From CAYJFG01 sp964369405 (GTDB lineage: Bacteria; Bacillota; Clostridia; Oscillospirales; Acutalibacteraceae): a stretch of DNA of 64,000 nt. The position numbers were made by a program, and so were the translations under genes. The notes below the pieces were generated by a model that did not search any database, was not told where the DNA came from, and saw only the letters and a program-made list of their open reading frames with translations. This document shows, in pieces, positions 44,395-53,593 of the stretch (positions within the stretch are counted from its first letter, which is position 1; each line of letters opens with the position of its first letter). The stretch spans positions 13,838 to 77,837 of the forward strand of contig CAYJGB010000010.1 of the NCBI GenBank assembly GCA_964369405.1, in the 5' to 3' direction.

Positions 44395-45519
44395 ATGAAA
44401 AATAAAAAAATACTATTTAATATACTAATCAGCGTTTTAATATTTTTATTTTCTACTACACTTTTAGCTTGCACTGACAACGCTAAAACAATTGAACCTA
44501 CTAAAACTTTTAACTATCTAAAAAATCAACCTAGCTTTATAAACGAAGGCGACTCCCCTATTATTTGTGTAAATAATTTAAACCTTGAAATGCGTGATGA
44601 CATCGTTAACCAAGGATTTACTTTTAATATTTTATCCAAAGAACCTCTAAATCTCGATGATGTTAACGTTGTTTTAGATACAGACCGTACTTTTAAAATT
44701 TTAGAACCATCTTCAACTTTTACAAAAGAAAAATTTTCTTTAGACTTATACCTTCAATATAATTGTATCGATGAAGTAAGCTACAGAAAAAACAACATAG
44801 CAATACAAGAGGAATATGACAGCATATCAAAAGATGATTGTCCAGAATTTTATAATAATGAATTTTACTTGCAATTCGACTCTGATAAAATTTTAAAAGA
44901 CGAAGTAATACTCAATGCAGATTTCATAATAAACGGTATAGAATACAATGTTGATTTAGGAAATATATATTTTAATCAAATGGAAGATACTGAAAACAAT
45001 GATGAACTGTACGGAGATTATGATTTGTCTTTTAATTCTGTCGGCCGTTTTAATTCTAGAGTTCCATTCAACGAAAACGGATTAATATACACCACTGACT
45101 ATGAACTAAATGCTAATACTGATGTTACAATTAAAGATATACTTATCAATAATCAAAACGATGAATTTGCCTCAGTACAAGGTGCAACTTTTTATACTAT
45201 AGAAGATGACGATAGCCTAACACCATACAAAAGTTATGAACCTGGCGACACTATAGATATTGAGGCAAACACTAGATTGTTCGCAAACTTTTTAATAGAA
45301 GATATAGAGTTTAAAAGAACTCCTATAGAATATGCATCAAACTTATATTTTACAATAAAATATGAATCAGGCGGTAAAAATTATATTACCAAGACCATTA
45401 CTTCAATAGAGTCTATTAATGAATCAGAAGAATTATATGTAATGCATAAAGATGATGTTGATTTAACTGATTATTATATTGAGCATACTATTGAACCAGA
45501 TTTTTTCAAAGATTTTTAA
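44395..45519 (+). CDS. Lipoprotein of unknown function
   Basis: 374 residues from ATG 44395, 8 bases after GAGG; another ATG at 44389 is only 2 bases from that site. A lipoprotein signal with lipobox TLLAC (Cys near residue 26 or 27) anchors it outside. The mature protein is acidic, beta-rich and has no motif I recognise; it reads like two sandwich-type domains (for example FILNADFIINGIEYNVDLGN-like strands). Monocistronic, followed by the second MITE-like repeat. Function unknown. Confidence 0.75.
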   Translation: MKNKKILFNILISVLIFLFSTTLLACTDNAKTIEPTKTFNYLKNQPSFINEGDSPIICVNNLNLEMRDDIVNQGFTFNILSKEPLNLDDVNVVLDTDRTFKILEPSSTFTKEKFSLDLYLQYNCIDEVSYRKNNIAIQEEYDSISKDDCPEFYNNEFYLQFDSDKILKDEVILNADFIINGIEYNVDLGNIYFNQMEDTENNDELYGDYDLSFNSVGRFNSRVPFNENGLIYTTDYELNANTDVTIKDILINNQNDEFASVQGATFYTIEDDDSLTPYKSYEPGDTIDIEANTRLFANFLIEDIEFKRTPIEYASNLYFTIKYESGGKNYITKTITSIESINESEELYVMHKDDVDLTDYYIEHTIEPDFFKDF

Positions 45520-45540
45520 TTTCATAATCAATTACAAAAA

Positions 45541-45699
45541 GGCTGTTGTACTAAGGTTAAATATTAAAAAGCATTTGTAGAGGAGCATTCCATATGCTTC
45601 TCTTTTCTTTGTGAATTTGATGAATCTCGGGCGAAAATGGATTTAAACCCTACAGCAAGCTTGTATAATATGACAAATAATTTCCTAAATGCGATAGCC
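45541..45699. mobile_element. MITE-like repeat, copy 2
   Basis: A 159-bp diverged copy of the element at 29082-29234. Ends are GGCTGTTGTA and TGCGATAGCC, so the terminal repeats are now imperfect. The inner hairpin GAGGAGCAT / ATGCTTCTC (45580-45602) keeps its pairing by a compensatory G-C to A-T change relative to copy 1. Like copy 1 it lies in a convergent gap right after a plus-strand gene. Confidence 0.75.
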
Positions 45700-45732
45700 T
45701 CTTTCAGTGTATCTCTAAAGCAAACTTACACA

Positions 45733-45761
45733 ACGCCCTACCTAATATATAGGTAGGGCGT
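45733..45761. terminator. Terminator of the malQ-glgP fusion gene
   Basis: A perfect 12-bp GC-containing inverted repeat ACGCCCTACCTA / TAGGTAGGGCGT with a 5-base loop, 18 bases past the stop at 45780. The T tail on the minus strand is poor, but the stem is strong. Confidence 0.7.
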
Positions 45762-45779
45762 CAATTTTAGTTTGAATTA

Positions 45780-48700
45780 TTATTTAACTTTCCATAACTC
45801 TGTAGCATATTGTTGCATTGTTCTATCAGAAGAGAATTTTCCACCTCTTGTGATGTTTAACAAGCATTTTTTACCAAATTTCTCTCTGTCACTGTAGTCG
45901 TTATTTGCTCTGATTTTAGCCTCAACATAAAGAGGTAAATCATATAATACATAATAGTGGTCAGCTGCATGCCAATTTGTGCCGTTGATTAATGCATTGT
46001 GTAACTCTGCAAAGCTTCCTTCGCCTTGAGCACCATTATCATTAAATGTGCCATCTACTAAAGTATCAAGAACTCTTTTGATTTGTGGGTTTGTTTCATA
46101 AATATGTCTTGGGTTGTATCCTTCTCTTGCCATTCTGTTGATATCTTCAACTCTAGCACCAAAGATATATTCATTTTCTTCACCAGCACACTCAGCAATT
46201 TCAACATTTGCTCCGTCTAAAGTACCTAATGTAACAGCACCGTTAAGCATAAATTTCATATTACCTGTACCAGATGCCTCTGTACCTGCTGTAGATGTTT
46301 GCTCAGAAATATCAGCAGCTGTTACTAGTTTTTCAGCATAAGACACATTGTAGTTTGATACAAACATAACTTTTAATTTGTCTTTTGTATCTGGGTCGTT
46401 ATTTACTAAGTTTGCAATCTCATTAATTAATTTAATGATTGCTTTTGCTCTTGCATAACCAGGAGCAGCTTTTGCACCAAATATAAACGCTGTTGGATTC
46501 CATGTTGTAAGCTCGCCACTTTTTAGTTTAAAGTAAATATCAACTATTGATAAAGCATTCATAAATTGTCTTTTGTACTCGTGTAGACGTTTAATTTGAA
46601 TATCAAATATAAAGTTAGGGTCAACTTCAAAACCGTCATGAGCTTTCATAAATTCAGCTAATTGTTGTTTTTTAGTGAATTTGATATTATTAAATTCAGC
46701 TATCATATCAGAATCTAGGTTTTCTTCTAATTTAGAAAGGTCTGATAAATCTCTTAACCAGTTGTCACCAATTCTATCTGTGATGAATTTTGATAATTCT
46801 GGATTACAAAGTCCCATCCATCTACGTTGTGTGATACCGTTTGTTTTGTTTTGGAATTTATCTGGATATATTTTGTACCAATCGTTAAATACGTCATTTT
46901 TTAATATCTCTGAGTGAATCCATGCAACACCGTTTACATATGTTGATGCATAAATTGCAAGTCTAGCCATATGAACTACGTGTCCATCTAGTATTTGCAT
47001 ATTGCTCATATCGTGGATACCTTTAGAAGCGAAATCAGCTCTTTGAGTAGCGTCTATTCTCTCAATTAAAGCGTAAATTTCAGGAATAACGCTCTTCATT
47101 AAGTCGATACTCCATTTTTCAAGAGCTTCAGCCATAACTGTATGGTTAGTATAGTTAACTGTTTCTTGAGTGATTTTTAGTGCTTCTTCAAAAGATACGC
47201 CATCTTGCATTAATAATCTGATTAACTCAGGAATTGCAACAACTGGGTGAGTATCGTTCAATTGAATTGCAGCGTGTTTTGAGAAATTACTGTAGTTATT
47301 GCCATTAGTTGATTTATATTTTTTGATTAAATCTTGTAATGAAGCACTACAGAAGAAGTATTGTTGTTTTAAACGTAATACTTTACCTTCGTAACTATTA
47401 TCGTTTGGATATAATACTCTTGAAATATCTTCTGCTACGTTTTTATCTTTTACAGCATCAGCATATTGACAATTGTTAAATGCATTGAAATCAAAATCAT
47501 CTATAGCTTCTGCTTGCCATAATCTAAGTGTGTTAATATTTTCTGTACCATAACCGATAACTGCCATATCATAAGGAACAGCAAATACAGTTTGATTAGC
47601 AAATTTAACTTTAACAGAGTCTTCTTCGTGTCTAATACACCAAGGGTCACCGAAACGTTGCCAATCATCAGCAGCTTCTACTTGATAGCCATCAACAATA
47701 CTTTGTTTGAACAGCCCATATTTATAACGGATACCATAGCCATCTAATGGTATATCGTGAGTAGCTGATGAATCTAAGAAACATGCAGCAAGTCTACCTA
47801 AACCACCATTACCTAAAGCAGCATCTTCAACATCTTCAAATACGTTAATGTCAATACCTTTTGTAGCTAAAGCTTCTTTAATTTCTTCTAAAATTCCTAA
47901 GCAATAAAGGTTATTGTAAACCATACGGCCCATTAAGAATTCTGCTGAAAAATAATATGCACGTCTTTCTTTTGCATGATTAACTTTGCTTTGCTCCCAA
48001 CGATTAGAAATTTCTCCAGTTACAACTTGACCTAACACTAAGTGTAGTTCTTGAACTGAAAGCTCTTCAACGCTTTTACAGTAATTGTTTTTTGCAACTT
48101 GAACTAATTTATTCATAATTTGATTATCCATAGTATTGTCGTCCTCCAACCTATTATAAGTTTTTGTTAGTTTTCTTAATCTACATATAAGCTCATTTGA
48201 AAATTGTTCTTTACCAAGTCTCCACATCCAGTTAATACCTAATGTTGACGGCACATTCATTCTAGCCTCTGTTCCAAGACCTAGAATATCTTGCATTTGA
48301 ATAACTGCTAAATTACTAACGCTTGCATAAGCAGTTCTAATAATTCCCCAGTTATAGCCCTCTTCTTTAGTTAAACTACAATAGTCAACTGCACATTTAA
48401 CATCTTTTTCTTGAGCTGTGTTAAACCAACCCATAATAGTATCATTGTCATGTGTACCAGAGTAAACTATGCTGTTTTCTGTATATTTATGTGGAAGATA
48501 GTCATTTTCTTCTGTACTATCAAAAGCAAATTCTAAAACTTTCATACCAGGGTATCCTGATGCTTTTAAAAGTTCAACAACTGCTGGTGTTAATAGCCCT
48601 AAATCCTCAGCGATAATTGGAACATCGCCTAATTTTTCTTTCATTAAATCGAAAAATTCAATGCCAGGACCCTCTAACCAATCACCATTCATAGCATTTT

Positions 48701-49637
48701 CTGCTGGATATGGTATTGCATAATATGACTCAAATCCTCTAAAGTGGTCTATTCTAGTCATATCAAAAAGTTTAGCATTGCCCTCTATACGGTCAAACCA
48801 CCATTTGTAACCAGTTTCTTTTAAATACTCCCAGTTATATAGTGGGTTACCCCATAATTGTCCAGTTGCTGAAAAATAATCTGGTGGACAGCCTGCAACT
48901 CTTACAGGAGCTCTATCTTCGTCTAGCCAGAAAACCTCTGGGTTAGCCCATGTGTCTGCACTATCCATTGCAACATATATTGGAATATCTCCAACTAAAG
49001 AGATATCAAAACTATTTGCATAAGATTTTAAGTTGTCCCATTGTTTGTAGAATAAATATTGTACATAAGACCAGAACTCAACTTGTTTAGAAAATTTCCT
49101 TCTATACTTAGTTAATGTTTTAGGTTCTCTCAATTTTAATTCTTCATCTGGCCAACTTGTCCATGCTAATTCATTGTAACTTTTTTTAACTGCCATATAA
49201 AGTGCATAATCTTTAATCCATTTTGCATTATCTTTTACAAACTTTTTAAATGCTGGAATTTCCTGATGCTCTTTATTGCTCTTAAAGTTTTTAAACGCAA
49301 TTTCCAAAACTTTAAATCTTGAATTGTAGATTTTTTCATAATCTACTTTTGAACTATCACTTCCCCAGTCGAAAGCATTTACATCTTCATTTGTAAGTAG
49401 TCCGTCTTCAATTAAAATATCTAAATCAATTAAATAAGGGTTTCCTGCAAATGTTGAAAATGACTGGTAAGGTGAATCTCCGTAACTTGTAGGTCCAACT
49501 GGTAGTATTTGCCATACTTTTTGTCCAGCTACATTTAGCTTATCTACAAAATCGTATGCATCTTTTCCAAGAGTTCCTATTCCGTAAGGAGATGGTAGTG
49601 ATGTAATTGGTAATAGTACCCCTGCACATCTAGTCAT
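45780..49637 (-). CDS. 4-alpha-glucanotransferase / glycogen phosphorylase fusion protein
   Basis: 1285 residues, two full enzymes in one frame. Residues 1-496 are MalQ (GH77): GVLLPITSLPSPYGIGTLG, QILPVGPTSYGDSPYQ, TRIDHFRGFESYY with the nucleophile Asp, PIIAEDLG with the acid/base Glu, and YSGTHDNDT. Residues 503-1285 are a complete glycogen phosphorylase (GT35): AYYFSAEFLMGR, AALGNGGLGRLAACFLDS, AIQLNDTHPVVAIPELIRLL, NGITQRRW, FDIQIKRLHEYKRQ, and TEASGTGNMKF with PLP-lysine Lys1128. Start ATG with AGGAG ahead. The joint (48129-48152) still shows GGAGG followed 11 bases later by ATG, so a separate GlgP (45780-48131, 783 residues) could also be made. It couples glucan rearrangement to phosphorolysis. 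Confidence 0.93.
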   Translation of the reverse strand: MTRCAGVLLPITSLPSPYGIGTLGKDAYDFVDKLNVAGQKVWQILPVGPTSYGDSPYQSFSTFAGNPYLIDLDILIEDGLLTNEDVNAFDWGSDSSKVDYEKIYNSRFKVLEIAFKNFKSNKEHQEIPAFKKFVKDNAKWIKDYALYMAVKKSYNELAWTSWPDEELKLREPKTLTKYRRKFSKQVEFWSYVQYLFYKQWDNLKSYANSFDISLVGDIPIYVAMDSADTWANPEVFWLDEDRAPVRVAGCPPDYFSATGQLWGNPLYNWEYLKETGYKWWFDRIEGNAKLFDMTRIDHFRGFESYYAIPYPAENAMNGDWLEGPGIEFFDLMKEKLGDVPIIAEDLGLLTPAVVELLKASGYPGMKVLEFAFDSTEENDYLPHKYTENSIVYSGTHDNDTIMGWFNTAQEKDVKCAVDYCSLTKEEGYNWGIIRTAYASVSNLAVIQMQDILGLGTEARMNVPSTLGINWMWRLGKEQFSNELICRLRKLTKTYNRLEDDNTMDNQIMNKLVQVAKNNYCKSVEELSVQELHLVLGQVVTGEISNRWEQSKVNHAKERRAYYFSAEFLMGRMVYNNLYCLGILEEIKEALATKGIDINVFEDVEDAALGNGGLGRLAACFLDSSATHDIPLDGYGIRYKYGLFKQSIVDGYQVEAADDWQRFGDPWCIRHEEDSVKVKFANQTVFAVPYDMAVIGYGTENINTLRLWQAEAIDDFDFNAFNNCQYADAVKDKNVAEDISRVLYPNDNSYEGKVLRLKQQYFFCSASLQDLIKKYKSTNGNNYSNFSKHAAIQLNDTHPVVAIPELIRLLMQDGVSFEEALKITQETVNYTNHTVMAEALEKWSIDLMKSVIPEIYALIERIDATQRADFASKGIHDMSNMQILDGHVVHMARLAIYASTYVNGVAWIHSEILKNDVFNDWYKIYPDKFQNKTNGITQRRWMGLCNPELSKFITDRIGDNWLRDLSDLSKLEENLDSDMIAEFNNIKFTKKQQLAEFMKAHDGFEVDPNFIFDIQIKRLHEYKRQFMNALSIVDIYFKLKSGELTTWNPTAFIFGAKAAPGYARAKAIIKLINEIANLVNNDPDTKDKLKVMFVSNYNVSYAEKLVTAADISEQTSTAGTEASGTGNMKFMLNGAVTLGTLDGANVEIAECAGEENEYIFGARVEDINRMAREGYNPRHIYETNPQIKRVLDTLVDGTFNDNGAQGEGSFAELHNALINGTNWHAADHYYVLYDLPLYVEAKIRANNDYSDREKFGKKCLLNITRGGKFSSDRTMQQYATELWKVK

Positions 49638-49888
49638 AATAACCGCTCCTATTTCATAAAAATTACGCTCGACGATATTAGAGTATCATCAAACTACGAC
49701 ATTCATACAATATAAAATTTTATCATATAAAGTGCAATAATTCAATACTTTATTTAACATTTACTTGTAAAATTTTACATAAATATGACATTAATTTTAC
49801 TATCAAATTTATTTATCAGTATCAATATTTAATTATTATTAAACTTTTTTCATATAGAATACATAAATTTATTAAATATATCTAAAAA

Positions 49889-51385
49889 TCAGTTTCTTTC
49901 ATATGTTTTTGATAACTTGTTTAACTTTTCAATATACTCTTTCTTAAAGTCATCTTTTTTCATTCTCCACAGCCAATTACCACCTAAAGTTGATGGTATG
50001 TTCATTCTAGCTTCACTACTTAATCCTAATACATCTTGCATTTGAACTATAGCATAGTTACATACAGTTTCATAAACTGCTCTAATTACACCCCAGTTAT
50101 AACCTTCTTCTTCACTTAATCTGCAATAGTTAATTATTTTATTTCGGTCGTGTTCACTAGCTTCGCTTAGCCAACCTAAAAACGTATTATTATCGTGTGT
50201 ACCAGAATATACAATACTATTTGGTTTATATCTGTGTGGCATAAATGTAGTTGAATCTGCACTATCAAACGCAAATTCTAGTACTTTCATTCCTGGGTAT
50301 CCAGAGTCTTCTAATAGTTTTATTACAGATGGTGTAGAAAATCCTAAGTCTTCTGCAATTATCGGAACATCTCCTAATTCTTTTTTCATACAATTAAAGA
50401 AATCTATTCCAGGACCGTCTACCCACTGACCTTCTATTGCGTTTTTTGCACCATATGGAATAGTATAATAAGTATCTAGTCCCCTAAAGTGGTCAATTCT
50501 TATCATATCAAATAATTCCATATTTATACTTATACGCTCAAACCACCATTTGTAATTTGTGCTTTTTAAGTATTCCCAATCATACAATGGATTTCCCCAA
50601 AGTTGTCCTTCTGCTGCAAAAAAATCTGGTGGGCAACCTGCAACTTTTACTGGAACTCTGTTTTCATCTAGCCAAAATACGTCAGGATTTGCCCAAACAT
50701 CTGAACTATCCATTGATACATATATTGGAATGTCACCTACAATAATTATACCTAAATCATTTACGTATTTACGAAGTTTAGTCCATTGCTTAAAAAACAA
50801 GTATTGAATAAATGACCAATATTCTATTTCTTCTTTATATTTTAGGCTGTACTCTTCCATAGCTTTAGGCTCTCTTTGTTTAATATCTTCATCAGTCCAT
50901 AAAACCCATGATTTTTCTTCGTTATCTTTTTTAATAGCCATATACATTGCATAATCTTTAAGCCATTTTTCATTGTCTTTTACAAATTTATCGTATGCAT
51001 TTTTTTCTGTCTTATCTGTAAATTTTTTAAAGTTATCAAATGCTTGTTTTAACACTGTAAATCTATACTGATTTAACTTTGCATAATCTACTGTTCTTAC
51101 ATCTTGTCCCCAATCATATTTAACTACATCTTCTTTAGATAAAAATTTTTCATCTATTAATGTGTCTAAATCAATTAAATATGGACTTCCTGCATATGCT
51201 GAAAAAGTTTGATATGGAGAATCTCCGTCACCTGTAGGTCCTAACGGTAATATTTGCCATAAGTTTTGACCTGCTTCTTTTAATGTATCAGCAAATTGAT
51301 ATGCTTCTTTCCCAAGTGTTCCCACACCATATGGAGATGGTAATGCTGTTATCGGTAATAATATACCTGCGTATCTTTTATCCAT
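49889..51385 (-). CDS. malQ: 4-alpha-glucanotransferase (amylomaltase)
   Basis: 498 residues, a stand-alone GH77 enzyme closely related to the first half of the fusion gene 250 bases downstream. It moves alpha-1,4-glucan segments between chains. Motifs: GILLPITALPSPYGVGTLG, LPLGPTGDGDSPYQTFSAYA, IRIDHFRGLDTYY, IIAEDLGFSTP and YSGTHDNNT. It stops at KTYERN, exactly where the fusion continues as KTYNRLEDD. AGGAG lies ahead of ATG. It starts 16 bases after the cinA-like gene on the same strand. Confidence 0.95.
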   Translation of the reverse strand: MDKRYAGILLPITALPSPYGVGTLGKEAYQFADTLKEAGQNLWQILPLGPTGDGDSPYQTFSAYAGSPYLIDLDTLIDEKFLSKEDVVKYDWGQDVRTVDYAKLNQYRFTVLKQAFDNFKKFTDKTEKNAYDKFVKDNEKWLKDYAMYMAIKKDNEEKSWVLWTDEDIKQREPKAMEEYSLKYKEEIEYWSFIQYLFFKQWTKLRKYVNDLGIIIVGDIPIYVSMDSSDVWANPDVFWLDENRVPVKVAGCPPDFFAAEGQLWGNPLYDWEYLKSTNYKWWFERISINMELFDMIRIDHFRGLDTYYTIPYGAKNAIEGQWVDGPGIDFFNCMKKELGDVPIIAEDLGFSTPSVIKLLEDSGYPGMKVLEFAFDSADSTTFMPHRYKPNSIVYSGTHDNNTFLGWLSEASEHDRNKIINYCRLSEEEGYNWGVIRAVYETVCNYAIVQMQDVLGLSSEARMNIPSTLGGNWLWRMKKDDFKKEYIEKLNKLSKTYERN

Positions 51386-51401
51386 TTAAATACAACTCCT
51401 A

Positions 51402-51944
51402 TTAAAATTTCTCCGCTGTTTTTAAAACTAAATATAACGCTACCTGACTTGAAAATTCCCTTATGCTCTCTCTGTCTAATTCTTGATTTTCTTCTGGTTC
51501 TATTTTAAAGCACTCTGTGCTATATTTTGTAGCAATTGCGATATACACTAACCCTACTGGTTTTTCAGTCGTTCCACCAAGAGGCCCTGCTATTCCTGTT
51601 GTCACTACTGATATATCACTGCACGCCACTCGTAACACCCCTCGTGCCATTTCTAGTGCTGTTTGTTCAGATACTGCTCCATGCTCAATTAATGTGCCTT
51701 CCTTAACATTTAGTAGTTTAATTTTCATGTCGTTAGAATAAGTGCATATTCCGCACTCATACATACCTGAACTTCCACTAATATCTGTAATTTTTTTAGA
51801 TATCAAACCACCAGTACAGCTTTCAGCAACTGATAATTTTATGTTTTTTGCTAAAAATTTATGTACTATTGTAGTTTGTAAATTGTCGATAACTTTTTCT
51901 TTTTTCAACAAATTGTCAAATTCAATTTTATTAAATATAACCAA
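51402..51944 (-). CDS. CinA C-terminal-domain protein (nicotinamide-nucleotide amidase type)
   Basis: 180 residues from TTG 51944, 8 bases after AGAGG; an in-frame GTG at 51953 lies inside that site. It consists of the CinA C-terminal (PncC) domain alone: KLSVAESCTGGLISKKITDISGSS, the deamidase serine region, NDMKIKLLNVKEGTLIEHGAVS, and VVTTGIAGPLGGTTEKPVG. This enzyme hydrolyses NMN to nicotinate mononucleotide in pyridine-nucleotide recycling. The N-terminal MoaB-like half of full CinA is missing, as in E. coli YgaD/PncC. It lies ahead of malQ. Confidence 0.88.
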   Translation of the reverse strand: MVIFNKIEFDNLLKKEKVIDNLQTTIVHKFLAKNIKLSVAESCTGGLISKKITDISGSSGMYECGICTYSNDMKIKLLNVKEGTLIEHGAVSEQTALEMARGVLRVACSDISVVTTGIAGPLGGTTEKPVGLVYIAIATKYSTECFKIEPEENQELDRESIREFSSQVALYLVLKTAEKF

Positions 51945-52036
51945 TAAAATCACCTCTTTCTAAACATTTACATAATATCAAATGATTTTCAAAAGTCAAG
52001 TGTTTTTTCAAATTTTGGCTTTTAATATATATTTTA

Positions 52037-52065
52037 TTGATAAAAACGACTTTCTTTGATATAAT
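52037..52065 (+). promoter_or_regulatory. Strong promoter of the rsmE-mtnN-HAD operon
   Basis: TTGATA (52037-52042), exactly 17 bases, then a perfect TATAAT (52060-52065) with an extended -10 TG at 52057. It ends 65 bases before the rsmE start. Confidence 0.8.
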
Positions 52066-52130
52066 GTATAAAAGATGATGTACTATTAGTGTACAGTTTA
52101 TTAACAAAATATTAAAAAAGGTGAATTTTT

Positions 52131-52862
52131 ATGGCTTGGTTTTTTTCTGATGATACAATTTTTGATGATATAATAGTGCTAAACAAAGAATCTTCTAAAC
52201 ATATAATTAAATCTTTGCGAATGAAAGTCGGAGAAAATCTCACAGTATGTGACATATCAAAAAATCAATTTGACTGTGAAATAACAAACATAGATAGTGA
52301 TGAAAATAAAATCACTTGTAAAGTAATAAACAGTATAAAATGTGAAAACGAGCCTAGCGTTAATATAACATTATATCAAGCTTTAACTAAAGGCGATAAG
52401 ATGGATTATATTATACAAAAATGTGTAGAGCTTGGTATACATAATATTGTACCAATACTTACAAATAGATGTGTATCACGCCCAGACAGTAAAACGCTTG
52501 CAAAAAAGCAAATAAGGTGGCAAAAGATATCACAGGGTGCAGCAGAACAAAGCAGGAGAGGAATTATACCAAAAATAGAAACTCCTAGCACCTTAGATAA
52601 AGTTATAAAAGATTTATCACAATACGATAAAACAGTAGTGTTTTACGAATGTGGTGGAGATAAACTACAGAGTATAATAAACAAATCTGATAAAAACATA
52701 GCCATTTTTATAGGTAGCGAAGGTGGTTTTGAAGAAAGTGAAATAAAAAAGCTCATCGAAAATGGTGCAGTATGTGCAACGCTCGGCAAAAGAATACTAA
52801 GAGCCGAAACAGCACCAATTGTTTCAACCTCACTAATAATGTATGAAACAGACAACTTTTAA
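52131..52862 (+). CDS. rsmE: 16S rRNA (uracil-1498-N3)-methyltransferase
   Basis: 243 residues, a SPOUT-class methyltransferase that methylates U1498 of 16S rRNA. An N-terminal PUA-like domain (SKHIIKSLRMKVGENLTVCD) precedes the knotted domain with YQALTKGDKMDYIIQKCVEL, PILTNRCVSR, EQSRRGIIPKI, IFIGSEGGFEESEI and TLGKRILRAETAPI, all RsmE hallmarks. AAAAAGGTG lies ahead of ATG. First gene of a three-gene operon, with 15 to 17 bases between genes. Confidence 0.95.
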   Translation: MAWFFSDDTIFDDIIVLNKESSKHIIKSLRMKVGENLTVCDISKNQFDCEITNIDSDENKITCKVINSIKCENEPSVNITLYQALTKGDKMDYIIQKCVELGIHNIVPILTNRCVSRPDSKTLAKKQIRWQKISQGAAEQSRRGIIPKIETPSTLDKVIKDLSQYDKTVVFYECGGDKLQSIINKSDKNIAIFIGSEGGFEESEIKKLIENGAVCATLGKRILRAETAPIVSTSLIMYETDNF

Positions 52863-52877
52863 AAGGAGAGAATTAAT

Positions 52878-53576
52878 ATGACAATAGGTATAATTTGTGC
52901 AATGAAAATTGAAGTAGAAGGTTTAACACAAGTAATAAAAAATCAGAAAAGCGAACAAATAGCTAGGATTAACTATATTAGTGGCAAAATTAACAATATA
53001 GATGTTGTAGCAGTAGAATGTGGAATAGGCAAAGTAAATGCTGCAATGTGTACTCAAATAATGATAGACAATTACGCACCAGATTATATAATCAATAGTG
53101 GTATAGCAGGTTCACTTACTAATCAAGTTGGCATAGCAGATATAGTTGTAGCAAGCAATGTAGTTCAACATGATATGAACATAACAGCACTAGGACAAAA
53201 AATGGGCGAAATAGAGTTTAACGACGAAAGAAGAATAAACATATTCACTGATAAATATATAACAGATAAAATTGTGCAATCCTCAAAAACACTTGTAGAT
53301 ACTAAAACAGTAGTAGGAACAATTGCATCAGGCGATATATTTGTAGCAGGTAGAGATAAAAGAGATAAAATCGGCAAGAGATTTACTGCTTTAGCTTGCG
53401 AGATGGAGGGTGGTGCAATAGGACACGTGTGTTACAGAAACGCAATTCCTTTTTCTGTACTAAGATGCATTTCAGACGACTTTGAAGAAAAACATTTTAT
53501 GGAGTATCAATCATTTAGTAAGATAGCAGCAGATAAAACAATTAGCATACTTAAAAACTTTTTAGAAAATATGTAA
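52878..53576 (+). CDS. mtnN: 5'-methylthioadenosine/S-adenosylhomocysteine nucleosidase
   Basis: 232 residues, the same length as the E. coli enzyme (Pfs). It cleaves MTA and SAH to free adenine, clearing inhibitors of SAM-dependent methylases such as RsmE and MtaB. The start MTIGIICAMKIEVEGL places the catalytic Glu12; NSGIAGSL is the phosphorylase-fold loop; CEMEGGAIGHVC holds the substrate Glu; RCISDD the catalytic Asp. AAAGGAG lies ahead of ATG. Middle gene of the rsmE operon. Confidence 0.95.
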   Translation: MTIGIICAMKIEVEGLTQVIKNQKSEQIARINYISGKINNIDVVAVECGIGKVNAAMCTQIMIDNYAPDYIINSGIAGSLTNQVGIADIVVASNVVQHDMNITALGQKMGEIEFNDERRINIFTDKYITDKIVQSSKTLVDTKTVVGTIASGDIFVAGRDKRDKIGKRFTALACEMEGGAIGHVCYRNAIPFSVLRCISDDFEEKHFMEYQSFSKIAADKTISILKNFLENM

Positions 53577-53593
53577 AGGAGAGAAACAATACT

